This document shows positions 35,629 to 45,519 of a DNA stretch of 64,000 bases, in pieces; the first letter of the stretch is position 1; every line of letters starts with the position of its first letter. The DNA is taken from contig CM057456.1 in NCBI GenBank assembly GCA_016271365.2, forward strand, positions 606,055,501 through 606,119,500, in the 5' to 3' direction. This DNA is from Neoceratodus forsteri. Its lineage: Eukaryota; Chordata; Ceratodontiformes; Ceratodontidae. The translations under genes and the position numbers were made by a program. Under the pieces are notes generated by a model. That model searched no databases. It saw only the letters and a list, made by a program, of their open reading frames with translations, and was not told the DNA's origin.

Positions 35629-35701
35629 CATGCAAATGGGGCCATAATTTATGCAAAGGCGCGGGGGGCCATTTGCATCTATTTATGGCCCCATTTGCAT
35701 G
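35629..35701. repeat. Hairpin inside foldback element (19-bp perfect stem)
   Basis: CATGCAAATGGGGCCATAA at 35629-35647 pairs exactly with 35683-35701. The 35-bp loop itself contains GCAAAGGC and CCATTTGC. Confidence 0.9.
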
Positions 35702-37356
35702 CCATTAACAATGGGTGCGCCCGATCCCGAGGACTTGCGCCTGGCAGCCTGCCAGGCAGCAACCCGTCGGGGACAGCGACGCACCTGCAACCCGATCGCC
35801 GGGCATTACAGTTATGAACCCCCCGCCCACATCTCCACAGCCTGATCGCGGCATTACAGTTACATGAACCCCCGCCCACACATCTCCCACAGCCGATCGC
35901 GGGCAGAGGCGTGTATGAACCCCCAGTGCCCGATCGCGGGCAGAGCGATATATGAACCCCCAGTGCCCAATCGTGGGCAGAACGTATATGAACCCCCAGT
36001 CCCGATCACGGGCAGAATGTAACCCCAACCGAATATCTCCCTGGTGGTCCAGTGGACCGTAAAGCCCGATCGCGGGCAGAATGTCGTTACAACCCCCAAA
36101 CATCTCCTGGTGTCTAGTGTCCCCCACCCACAAGCCCCTCCACCCGCTCCCCCCGCGGCGGAGGTGGCAGCATCCACCCGCCTGCCGCCTGCCCGCCCGC
36201 CAACTGACTGTCGGTGGGGCTGCACACCCATTGGTGCAGGCTACAGCCAATGGGCGTGCAGCCCATACCGTACACGACAGTCCAGATTTGTGAATGAACA
36301 TCATTCACAAATCTGGACTATCGTCTCTGATATAGACTCCGCACGGCTAACAACTCTGCGCAATAAGCGTGCAACCTACGGACAGTCGGTCAGCAGTGGC
36401 GGCGGCAAGCAGTGGATGCTACCACCCGCCCGGCTGCGGGGGCGGGTGGAGGGAGCCGTGGGTGGGTGGGGGGACACTAGACACCAGGGAGATGTTTGGG
36501 GGTGTAACGTGACATTCTGCCCGCGATCGGGCTTTGATCCACCACCAGGGAGATATTCGGTTGAGAGGTTACATTCTGCCCGCGGATCGGGCACTGTGGG
36601 GGTTCAACACATTCTGCCCGCGATCGGGCACTGGGGGTTCATACACGCTCTGCCCGCGATCGGGCACTGGGGGTTCATACACGTCTCCGCCCGCGATCGG
36701 GCTGTGGGAGATGTGTGGGGGGTTCTATAACTGTAATGCCCGCAATCGGGCTCGAGATGTGGGCGGGGTTCATGTAACTGTAATGCCCGCGATCGGGCTT
36801 CGGGAGATGTGTGGGGGGGGGTTCATGGTACTTTATGCCCGCGATCGGGCTGGTGGGGGCACAGGGACCGAGTTGGGGCCAGCCAGGGGTGGCAGCTGCT
36901 GTGTTGCGCCCTGCAATATAGCAGCTCACCTGTGGGTGGCCCTCAACTTGATCCTTTTTTTTTTGGCTCAAGGTTGTGCAGGCGCAGGTTGGGGGTTGCG
37001 CATGCAACTCTACACAACCGACTGAATATCGGGTTGCGCGGGTTATACATAGTTCCTCCCCTCCTGTTGAGCATGCATTCATTTGCATTGCTCTTTTGTG
37101 CAACCTGTTGTCAGGGGAGCAACTGCCTCCTGCTGAATATCGCAGAATGGTGCAATGTAGAACTTGCGCAAGCGCAACCCTGTTACGCATGGAGTAACCC
37201 TTTTGAATATCTGGGCCTAGGTATCTAGTAGGGTTTACAAACACTTTCTCTAAAAAGTTTTAAAGGGCTTGTAGTCTGTCTGCAAACAGTGCTAGGGGGA
37301 TTTAAACTGTTTTAAGGCACTTAAACCATGTTATGTTCCTCAGTGTGTCCAGGGTC

Positions 37357-39022
37357 TCTCCAGATTTATGGTTTTCTAACTTGTGACAGCTTGACTAATT
37401 ATGTTAATGTCCGTACAAAGCAAGCAGCTTGTATCACATTATGAAACCTAAATTCATTTACAAGATCTAAACTGAAAATGCATTTAATGGAATTGTGAAA
37501 TAGAAGATGTGTGGCTCGTTGAGGAGAAGTATGATGTACTAAACATTAGGCCTGTTACCAATACTCTTACTGTGGCAGTATGTTTGCAGGCAAAGAAATC
37601 GTCATATGGTCTTTCAGCAACAATGTATTTCTTGCATCCTATGATCTTGCTTAGTATAGCTGTGGTTTTCTGAGACTTTTTGCAGGTCATGTAGTAATTA
37701 ATGACTTCTGTCATTAAAGATGGCCTCCACTGACCACACACAATTATTAAAGATTTCTGGTTGCTGAGGTTACCTGTGAAATGTATATGCTACATTCTTG
37801 CTGTGGATGTATTAGGATGGTGTTGCTACATGTTTCTGATGGTAAACATGCTTGACTTTGTAACTGTAACAGCTGGTGGAGGGAGTGTGCCTGATTTGGG
37901 GTGGGTCCCATAGCCGTTGCCGGGGGGGTTCGTCTGGTTCGAAAGAACACCCCCTTTTGAAACTCCCCCTTTTTCATCATTTGTAAAGTGTATTCATCTT
38001 TTCTGTTTATTTGTGACTGTCACAGAGTGCCGATGCACACATGATGAACCCCAGCACTTTCTCTCTGCATATGCGCCCCAATCTGCTGCCATTCAGCTCC
38101 TTCAGTGCCAGTAAGAAGACTGGAGCTGCTTTGTAAGTCTTTCTCCACACTCTCCCCCATGACTGGCTGGCCAATTGCAGCTCACTTCAGCACTGTGTCC
38201 ATGAGGACCACTACCCGCAATTCACACTGTCAGCTAGCACTCGAGGAAGATCGAGCATGGTGGCAGGCTCAGAGACAATGTCTCCAGGACAACAAAAAAG
38301 AAGTAGAGGACCTCGACTTATAATATTATCAGTCACTGGCAGGTAAATTTTCCTGGCCACTATTGTCGAAGATGTGTCCCTTAAGAACTGTATATCAAGG
38401 GATAAGCTGTGCAGTTGAGCAAGGGAGCTGTTCAGTGGGAGGGCTGAAGATTTAGAAATAAATTACTTAAATCCTCCTCTATACAAAATGCAAAGTTGTC
38501 ATGTTTCATATGCCTGTTTTAACTTTCCATAAGTTAAGCAAAAGAGGTGCCACAGTGGAAAGGCAATGCAAGTGTTTGGAAGGGTCTGGCTGGGATCTAT
38601 ACTGCCACCTTACTAATTGTGCTGCTCAGAGAGGTCTTCACTGTGGTCCCATTTTCATTGACATTCAGATCCTCTTTTGTCTGTGTCATTTGTACCAGTC
38701 ACCATTAAAACAAATAAATTCTGATAAACGTTTTCTGCAGATGACCACATGTGCCAGTAGAATGACATTTGTTGCCACAGTGCGGTGTTATGAACATACC
38801 CATTATGCTTTTGGATGCATGGTGTGTGTGTGGGGGGGTGGGGTAGGCATTTAGGAGACGGTAACTTTGCACTGGGAATCCCCACCACTGTCAAAATACC
38901 TTTCCCCTCACTCTCTTTGTCATGCCTACCACACTGGAAAATGGAGTGGGAGCAACAGTTGTAATACCCAATGCTGAACTAAGAATTATGTTACAGATTT
39001 TTTTCCAAGCAGGATGCTTGGT
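37357..39022. other. Unassigned DNA
   Basis: No gene was recognised. GGGTCCCATAGCCGTTGCCG at 37904 and a related inverted GGGCCGTTGCCAGG near 40560 may be ends of one unidentified transposon family. Confidence 0.35.
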
Positions 39023-39740
39023 ATAGAAACATAGAAGATGACAGCAGAAAAAGACCAAAGGTCCATCCAGTCTGCCAAAATTCCCTATAATCCCTGGAAC
39101 CTACCATTTCTCTAGGGTACTAACCCTCCCCATCTTCTCTCTATTCTCCTCCTTGGTTCTGTCGCCCCCGGTAACCACTATTCCCTTCATTAAGTCCCAG
39201 CTCTGCTTGAATCCTCTGACTGTTTTTGCACCCAGTTCAGCTGACATACTGTTCCAAAGTTCTATCACTCTTTCTGTAAAGTACTACTTCCTCACATCTC
39301 TCCTGAAACTACCTCTTGTTAATTTCCATTCATGTCCATGTGACTGCAAATTGGTACTCAGGCTAACTAGTACCCTGCAGTTCACTTTGTTAATTCCTTT
39401 AAGGAACTTAAAGGTCCCTATCATATCTCCTGTCTCCCATCTGGTCTCCAATGAGTACATATTTAGTGCCTTGAGGCGCTCCTCATATGATTTGCCCTGC
39501 TGTCCCTGAATCATTTTAGTTACTATGTGCTGCACTGTCTCCAACCTATCCTTATCCTTTCTGAGGTGAGGACTCCAGAACTGGGCACAGTACTCTAGGA
39601 GAGGCCTCACCAGGGATCTGTAGAGGGGAAAGTATTACCTCCTTTCTTCTGCTATCAATATCCCTACCGATATATCCCAGCATCTTGCTAGCCTTGCTAT
39701 AGGCCATGTTGCACTGACTCGATTGCTTAAATGGCATACT
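39023..39740 (-). mobile_element. CR1-type LINE 3' end
   Basis: Minus strand. The frame at 39610-39284 reads PLLEYCAQFWSPHLRKD, KALNMYSLETR, MIGTFKFLKGINKVN and ends in RGSFRRDVRK, the conserved CR1 C-terminus. A YSKASKMLGYIGR segment precedes it in another frame. The 3' UTR closes with CCTTTGGTCTTTTTCTGC and TATGTTTCTA at 39023, the classic CR1 terminus. The 5' end is truncated at about 39740. It is the best preserved CR1 tail in the window. Confidence 0.9.
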
Positions 39741-39985
39741 AAGCTGGGGATGGTGAGGTTTACAGCAAGGGGTACAGGGAGCTCAGATATGAGTAATTTA
39801 GACTTGAAATAAGCCACAAAAGTGCACCACAGAGTATATCGTAGCCCATGGTTTCTGGGGGCTTATCAGCCTCAAACACCTGCCCTAGAAGCAAGCCAGC
39901 ACTGCAGTGAGTTAGTAGTGTACAATACCCAGCCAAAACCAGCTGCAGACTGCACTGAGGTTCAGTGCATTAGCATTTGATATAC

Positions 39986-40069
<84 letters not shown>

Positions 40070-40545
40070 TGAGCTACCGGATAGTAATAATTGTCCTTGG
40101 AGCAGGAGGTGGAATGAGCTCACAGATAAGTTATTTTGGCTTAAAATAAGCCACAAAATGAGCCATAGAGCATCTAGCACCCCAAAGCTTCTGGGGGCCT
40201 GTCAGCCTCCAGACTCCTTACCTACACACCAGTGGCTACAGCTGCAGATATTAAAGCTGATATCATAATATATCTGAGACAATGCCTTGGGTATATTACA
40301 TTAGCAGCATCTTGTTGTCCTCCATTACTGAATGGATATGTACTCACCCTGCAGCCAACCAGATAATTTTGCTTAGCGCAAGGGGTGTAGAAGATCTAAG
40401 ATGTGACTTCTTTAGCTTCAAAATAAGCCACAAAATGCACCACAGAGCATCTATGACCACATGGCTTCTGGGGTCCTGGTGGCCCTACTACCCAAAGCTT
40501 TTTTAAAAAAGTTGCAGACTGCATAAAAAGAACCCCCTTTGTGAA
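39741..40545. repeat. Degenerate tandem triplication (about 270-bp unit)
   Basis: AAATAAGCCACAAAA recurs with its surroundings at 39808, 40145 and 40422. Each copy continues with a CACAGAG or CATAGAG...ATCTA block, then GCTTCTGGGG and CTGCAGA. The first interval (337 bp) is lengthened by a TA/CA microsatellite. The second is 277 bp. Copies have diverged strongly. No coding. Confidence 0.65.
39980..40066. repeat. (TA)n(CA)n compound microsatellite
   Basis: About 25 TA units followed by about 16 CA units, between the first and second copies of the triplication. Confidence 0.95.
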
Positions 40546-41117
40546 AATCCTGGCAACGGCCCTGGGTCCCCCGCTCTGGGCCACCCCCCTCCTTGCACAT
40601 CACACAGCACTCCCTGCCTGGTGTACAGTTGATCTCCTACCCTCCAAGCCTGCTTCCATATAGTAGAGAATGTGTTGCTGGTGTGAAGTGGTGCATCCAC
40701 CTTTCCCTGCTCTGATCCCAACATTTCATAGAAAGGAACTTGTTTCTCTTATCCCACCCTCCCAAGTACAAATGGTTCCTCAATCCCTTCCCTGGTGTCT
40801 AGTGTTCTGTCACCCACCTGCACCCATGCCCTAGGTCATAGCCAAAACAATGAAGAAAGAAGACCACAAGACAGTGTCACAACATTATAGTACAATATTT
40901 ATTATTAACATTCACACTCAGCATCAAACAAAATATCAGGTTTCTTAGGGTAATCAGCACCCTCAAAATGCCCTTCCCCCCAAAAAAAACAAAGTTTCTT
41001 CCTGTTAAAGTTTTAAAACAAGTCTTTTAAATAGTGTTTAAATTCTTTTCTCACACCTGAGGCCAGGGGCCTACCCCCAAATCCCCACATTATACAAGAT
41101 AATATATAAGATACTGG
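40546..41117. other. Unassigned DNA
   Basis: Nothing was recognised beyond the possible transposon end near 40545-40570. Confidence 0.35.
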
Positions 41118-41712
41118 TAAGGCTGCATCTAGAGTGTGGAACTAGAGTATGGAGTTCAGTACTGGTGCCCACACCTCAAAAATACATTAACCTGCTGGAG
41201 AAGGTCCAGAAGAGGGCTACAAAGATGATAGCCGATCAGCAGAGCAAGGCATACAAGGAGAGGTTGAGGGCACTGAATATGTACTCCCTGGAAGTCCAGC
41301 GAGAGAGAGAGAGGGGATATGATTGGTACATTCAAGAACTTGAAAGGGATAAATAAGGTTGATAAGGAGAGTTTCTTTAAGCAGAGTGGTAACCATAACA
41401 CAAGGGGGCACAGTCTCAAGCTGGATGGTGGGAGGTTTAGGAGGGAGGTCAGAAAGTACCTCTTCACAGAGAGGGTGGTGGACACTTGGAATGTGTTGTC
41501 AAGTAGACATAATCTTGTTGAAGACAGTGGGCAGCTTTAAGAGAGGCTGGGATAGGCATGGGGGAAGGTAAGGATCATGGTTAGGGAGAATGAGAGGAGT
41601 GGGGAGGGAGGGCAGGGACATTAGCTCAAGTTGTGGACCCTGCAATACAAGCAGACTTGGTAGACCAAATGGCCTTCTTCTGCTGGCTTCTTTGTTGTAT
41701 GTATGTATGTAA
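41118..41712 (+). mobile_element. CR1-type LINE 3' end
   Basis: Plus strand. VLVPTPQKYINLLEKVQKR, ATKMIADQQ, RALNMYSLEVQ and GTFKNLKGINKVDK appear in order with one frameshift at about 41300. A GGRFRREVRKYLFTERVVD segment follows at 41425-41490. The 3' UTR ends CAAATGGCCTTCTTCTGCTG and a (TGTA)n run at about 41698. It is 5'-truncated at about 41118. It is homologous to the minus-strand copy at 39.02-39.74 kb. Confidence 0.9.
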
Positions 41713-41764
41713 GATGTTCTACTCCCATAGACCCCAGTGGTAGTGGTCGTGGGTAGGCCACTGC

Positions 41765-41905
41765 CCCCTGGCCCAGGAGGCAGAGCTTTGACCCCTGACC
41801 CCTAAACCCTTGTGTTGGTTGACCTCTAACCCCTAGGCCAGGGGCAGAACTTTGATCCCCAAGCCAGGGGGCGGAGCTTTGACCCTTGACCCCTGGGCTC
41901 CACCA
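41765..41905. repeat. Small CCCCTGACCCC-rich repeat (3 imperfect units)
   Basis: Units of the form GGCAGAGCTTTGACCCCTGA recur at about 41780, 41845 and 41870. They border the presumed transposon end CATAGGAGCC (minus strand, about 41935). Confidence 0.5.
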
Positions 41906-41929
41906 AAAATTTTACAAACCAGGCTCCTA

Positions 41930-42490
41930 TGGCCTATGTTGGAAATTTGGTGATGATAGCTCATCAAATGACTGTGTTACAAGTGTGCATTGTGCACTTT
42001 CCACACACCCTTGTAACTTCACAGATTTGTAATAATGTCACGCCAGATTTTCAACAGTGGCATTTTTTCACACCTCCTTATGAGCAATAGAGCTGTAATT
42101 TTTCACATCCTGCCAAAAATGTGTTTTCACAGTTCCAGCACAGAATAACGTGGTCGTTGTGGGAAACCGGTGTTCGGGACACATTAAGACAATAACAGTG
42201 GCACTGTTCATGAGCAGAGGTCCTAAAATCCCTATGTTGAAAATTTGGTGACGAAACTCCATAACATGACTGTGTTACGACTGTGCATTGAACTGTTTCC
42301 ACGCACCCTTGTAACTTCACCAATTTGTAATATTTTCACACCACATTTTCAACAGTGGCATTTTTTCACACCTCTTTATGAACAGTACAGCTGTCATTTT
42401 CCACATCCTGGCTAAAATATGTTTTTGCACTCCTGCTGGAGAATAGCATGGTCACTGTGGGAAATCAGTGTTTGGGACAGATTAAGATCG
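41930..42490 (+). repeat. 298-bp satellite, locus 2 (about 1.9 units)
   Basis: It is the same unit as at 28.5-29.35 kb: GCCTATGTTGxAAATTTGG, TTGTAATAxTxTCAC, TTTTCAACAGTGGCATTTTT, TGTTCATGAGCAGAGG. The TTTGTAAT block repeats 298 bp apart, at 42026 and 42324. It runs directly into the 143-bp satellite at about 42490. Confidence 0.85.
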
Positions 42491-43385
42491 AGGCAGTGAG
42501 AGGGGAGGACCGAGCTCAACTGAGCTCTGTTGGGACTGCTGTGAATTTGTTTGTGGGCAGAAAAAGGCCCCAACACAAGAGCCCAGTACAAAAGGGCAGC
42601 CTGCAGCACTGGGAGAAACAGAACGAGAGTGTGAGTGAGGGAGGGGGAGTGAGCGAACTCACCGGAGCGCTGTCAGGACTGCTGCGGATTTCTTTGTGGG
42701 CAGAAAAAGGTGTCAATGCAGGCAGGGGCCCAGTACAAAAGGCAAGCCTGCAGCGGTGGGAGAAACAGTATGAGCAAGTGAGACAGGGGGAGTGAGTGAC
42801 CTCAATGGAGCTCTGTCGGGACAGCTACAGATTTCTTTGTGGGCAGAAAAAGGTGCCAATGCAGGCAGGAGCCCAGTACAAAAGGGCAGCCTGCAGCACA
42901 GGGAGAAACACAATGAGTGAGTCAGATGGGGGAGTGAGCGAGCTCAACGGAGCTCTATCATGACTGCTGTGGATTTCTTTGTTGGCAGAAAAAGGTGGCA
43001 ATGTAGGCAAGAGCCCACTACAAAAGGCCAGCCTGCAGCGCCGGCAGAAACAGAACGAATGAGTGAGACAGTGGGAGTGAGCAGACTCAACAGACCTGTG
43101 TCAGGACTGCTGCAGATTTCTTTGTGGGCAGAAAAAGCCACCAACAGAGGCAGGAGCCCAGTACAAAAGGGCAGCCTGCAGCGCCAGAAGAAACAGAATG
43201 AGCGAGTGAGAGAGGCGGAGTGAGCCACCTCAACGGAGCTCTGTCAGGACAGCTGCGGATTTTATAGTGGACAGAAAAAGCTGCCAAGGCAGGCAGGAGC
43301 TCAGTACAAAAGAGCAGCCTGCAGCACCGAGAGAAATAGACTGAGTGAGTGACAGAGGGGCAGTGAGTAAGCTCAACAGATGAAC
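42491..43385. repeat. 143-bp satellite, about 6.3 units
   Basis: The string GGGCAGAAAAAG (or a one-base variant) recurs at 42555, 42698, 42841, 42983, 43126 and 43269, spaced 142-143 bp. Each unit also has CAGTACAAAAG, GCAGCCTGCAGC, GAGTGAGxGAG and CTCAACGGAGCTCTGT. Overlapping open frames on both strands are by-products of the GC-rich unit and shift phase in every repeat. No gene is called. Confidence 0.92.
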
Positions 43386-43436
43386 GCAATCAACATTCGG
43401 CATTGACAAATGCTTGTTGGAATTTGGCACCCTGTC

Positions 43437-43767
43437 CAAGGTTCAGTTTTGTTTTATTGATACCCTTCAAGACTATCCATATAGATTCAGTATCATTTTC
43501 TCCTAAGGCTGGGACTATTCTTCCCTTTAGACTGTTTTAGAGAAAGATAGTCACTCCTCCACCTTTCTTGTGCTGTTTATCTTTACAGAATAATGCATAA
43601 CCTTCTATATTTTTATTCCACTCTATACCTGGTTCCCACAAGGTTTCTGTAATCATGCAGATGTTGATACCTTCTTCAACCAACTGGAGTTCTAGCTCTG
43701 ATTTTTTGCACTCATTTACACTTTGTGCGTCAAGAGACCAGATTTTTAGCCCATCCAATTTTTTCAT
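43437..43767 (-). pseudogene. CR1 ORF2 endonuclease N-terminus remnant
   Basis: APE-type endonuclease start: LKIWSLDAQSVNECKKSELE (N of the usual NARS/NAQS motif replaced by D), then ICMITETLW at 43663-43636 with the catalytic Glu kept. GYALFCKDKQHKKGGGVTIF follows and then, after a frameshift, ESIWIVLKGINKTK. Homology ends there. It lies about 150 bp after the ORF1 esterase remnant, the normal CR1 order. Confidence 0.85.
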
Positions 43768-43921
43768 TTTTTGCTTTTTTATAGTTTCAGTGACATTTTC
43801 CCCTGCTCCATATTTGAGTTCCTTTTGACACTCGACCCCTCTCCCCCTACTAATTAGTTTAAAGCATTTTGTACATATTTCTTTAACTCCATTTTAACTT
43901 TCCTACTACCATTTCTACTAA

Positions 43922-45060
43922 TGAGAGGCTGTCTCTGCAAAAGTATGTTGGTTCACTTATATATTCTTCCCAGTACCTCATGCGCCCTAGCCCGTCCTTT
44001 GTAGTCCATGTTCTCAGTCAATTATTTATGTCTTTAATCTTTGTCACACTATATTCATTTTCCCTAGGCACTGGTAGTATTTCGGAAAAGTATACTTCAC
44101 ATTCCAATTTACTCGCTTCCTGACATATATCTTTAAATTCCTGTATAGTGTCTTCAGCAACCTGATATCTGATATTGTTCACCCCAAGATGAAAGATCAC
44201 TGTAGCATTTTTATTGTTTTCACCCATTATATCCTTTAGCATATTTTTAATGTGGTGGATTTTTGCCCCTGAGAAATAGCTAGTTGTTACTTGTTCTTTG
44301 ATATCTGCTGATTTATATCTATCGGTAAATTTCAGTATGGAGTTTCCTAATACATAACCCATCTTATTTACAGAACTCTCATTTCCTCTATTGTTTTGTT
44401 CCATCGGTATGCAATTTATGTCTTGCTCATTTGTAGGTTCATTACTTATAGTTATTTGACTATTCTGTGGTTCAGATGTGGGGTTTCTCTCATCTACTTG
44501 GTTAATGTTATCAGTTCCCCTGTTGAATATCTCCTAAGACAGATGGAGTGACTATGCGTGTGCCACTTAAAGTTTCATGTGCTTGTGCCATATTTTTATT
44601 TTCTGTGTATATAGTACTCTCATTTATATTGTGTGGCTCATTGTCAGTTCTATGACTGCTCGTTTCCTCTTCCTCATCCAACAATAGAAGAGGTTCAAAT
44701 CTATTGTGTAATTCAGTGGCAGAGCCCATGGCCGTTCTTCTGACCTTTTTAGATTTTCTATGTTCAATTTCCCAATCAGTTTGCTCCCTAACTCGTTTTC
44801 TACTTTCAACTGTTTCAATCTCCCACTATTGTTTCATTAGTGCACATTGCAGCTTCTGAGGCCCTCAACATTCTATCATGCTTTAAGGACACTACAGTCA
44901 TTTCTGCTTCTAACAGTCTCCATTTTAGTTCTTTAATCTGCTTACATTTATTACATATAAACACCAACAGTTCATTGGCTATGTCAGTACAACATTTTTT
45001 TACAGATAATACATCTAATGCCTAACTGACCAGCTTCCAGCCTCACCACATTACTATCCA
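43922..45060 (-). pseudogene. CR1 ORF1 remnant: zinc-finger and SGNH-esterase-like domains
   Basis: ORF1 of CR1 elements binds RNA and, in many vertebrates, carries an esterase-like domain. Here the start (45060-44930) reads IRCIICKKML and then VFICNKCKQIKELKWRL, two C-x2-C pairs followed by a coiled-coil-like helix. A linker with LHNRFEPLLLLDEEEE lies at about 44700. The esterase part (44404-43920) has VLGNSILKFTDR at 44347 (block I GDS to GNS), FSGAKIHHI, and GVNNIRY at 44185-44165 (block III GxND with D to N). The final D-x2-H appears as DSLS at 43922-43933. All three catalytic positions are therefore altered, and stops interrupt the frame. Assignment rests on motif order. Confidence 0.75.
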
Positions 45061-45200
45061 TTGTACTACTAGTTTACACACTGCTACCTCTTATACATTT
45101 CTTAGTCACGGTGCTACTATTATTTACTTTGCATACAGACCTTGATGATTTTGGGGTTTTGCTGCCTCCACTCTCCAACCTGTGAAAACATGCAAAACAT

Positions 45201-45449
45201 GTGCTAGACACATGTGTCTTTGCACGCATCCATCCTGCTCGCTGCAGGGCTAGTTAAGTACAGCCCACTGACCCGAAAGTGGTATTGGATCGTGAATGGG
45301 GGTCACCTTACAGAAAAGTTCCTTTTAAAATAATAAATAATCAGCTGTCTGACAGCCTGTGACACCCACTCATACATGAGTCTGGTAGGAGATTCAGAAC
45401 CGTGCCCCCTAAACCACACTAGCAGGAGTTTGTTTGATTTTGTAGTTTG
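45201..45449. other. Possible CR1 5' UTR or flanking DNA
   Basis: Upstream of the CR1 ORF1 on the minus strand. No promoter motif could be defined by eye. Confidence 0.3.
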
Positions 45450-45519
45450 AGTACAACTCCCTGAACTACTTGATCCTCTTCCTACTTCCCAGATAGGATG
45501 TAGGGCTCCAGATGATCCA

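Larger units (their letters stand above)
35369..37217. mobile_element. 1.85-kb foldback element with mirror-symmetric GC-palindrome arrays
   Basis: Ends GGCCCAGATTTTCAAA and, inverted, GGCCCAGATATTCAAAA are flanked by TAG at 35366-35368 and 37218-37220. The middle kilobase is one large inverted repeat centred at 36299, where 36279-36297 and 36301-36319 are perfectly complementary around ACA. Each arm carries seven or eight copies of GCCCGATCGCGGGC: left at 35791, 35840, 35892, 35928, 35964, 36001, 36064; right at 36519, 36578, 36616, 36652, 36689, 36738, 36785, 36837. Spacings mirror each other (63/59, 37/38, 36/36, 36/37). The outer flanks are not mutual repeats but hold their own hairpins. 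There is no convincing protein. TIR plus 3-bp duplication suggests a non-autonomous DNA transposon of PIF/Harbinger or related type. Confidence 0.8.
35053..37356. mobile_element. Harbinger-like MITE 2, interrupted by a nested element
   Basis: The left end GGCCCTGGACACACTAC follows TTA (35050-35052). The right end read backwards is GACCCTGGACACACTGAGG, followed by TCT where TTA is expected. Without the insertion at 35369-37217 the MITE is about 450 bp, close in size to MITE 1 and with a related terminal sequence. A third, partial copy with the same first 60 bp starts after TTA at 58639. No coding capacity. Confidence 0.7.
43437..45200 (-). mobile_element. CR1-type LINE, 5' half (5' UTR, ORF1, start of ORF2)
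   Basis: Unusually for a LINE, this copy keeps the 5' half and lacks the 3' half. Going down the minus strand: a probable 5' UTR (45070-45200), ORF1 remnants with a zinc-finger-like start and an esterase-like domain, then ORF2 starting with the endonuclease. Homology stops near 43437, and a 50-bp unassigned bridge joins it to the 143-bp satellite. The break lies in the same part of the endonuclease at which the copy at 25.19-27.69 kb begins. Confidence 0.85.

Noticed and set aside
35705..37244. Open frames of 120-230 codons within the foldback element
   Set aside because: They follow the GC-rich palindromic array, occur on both strands, and repeat the same Arg-Ser-rich string in each unit. 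No transposase motif is present.
27660..43400. Direct target-site duplication at the two CR1 break points
   Set aside because: The only shared string I found (ACGCAATCAACAT) is in inverted orientation, so it does not support a simple insertion with target duplication.
42448..43439. A series of 60-115 codon frames rich in Cys/Leu/Ser on the minus strand and Gln/Lys/Glu on the plus strand
   Set aside because: They are by-products of the 143-bp satellite. The period is not a multiple of three, so each unit shifts the frame.
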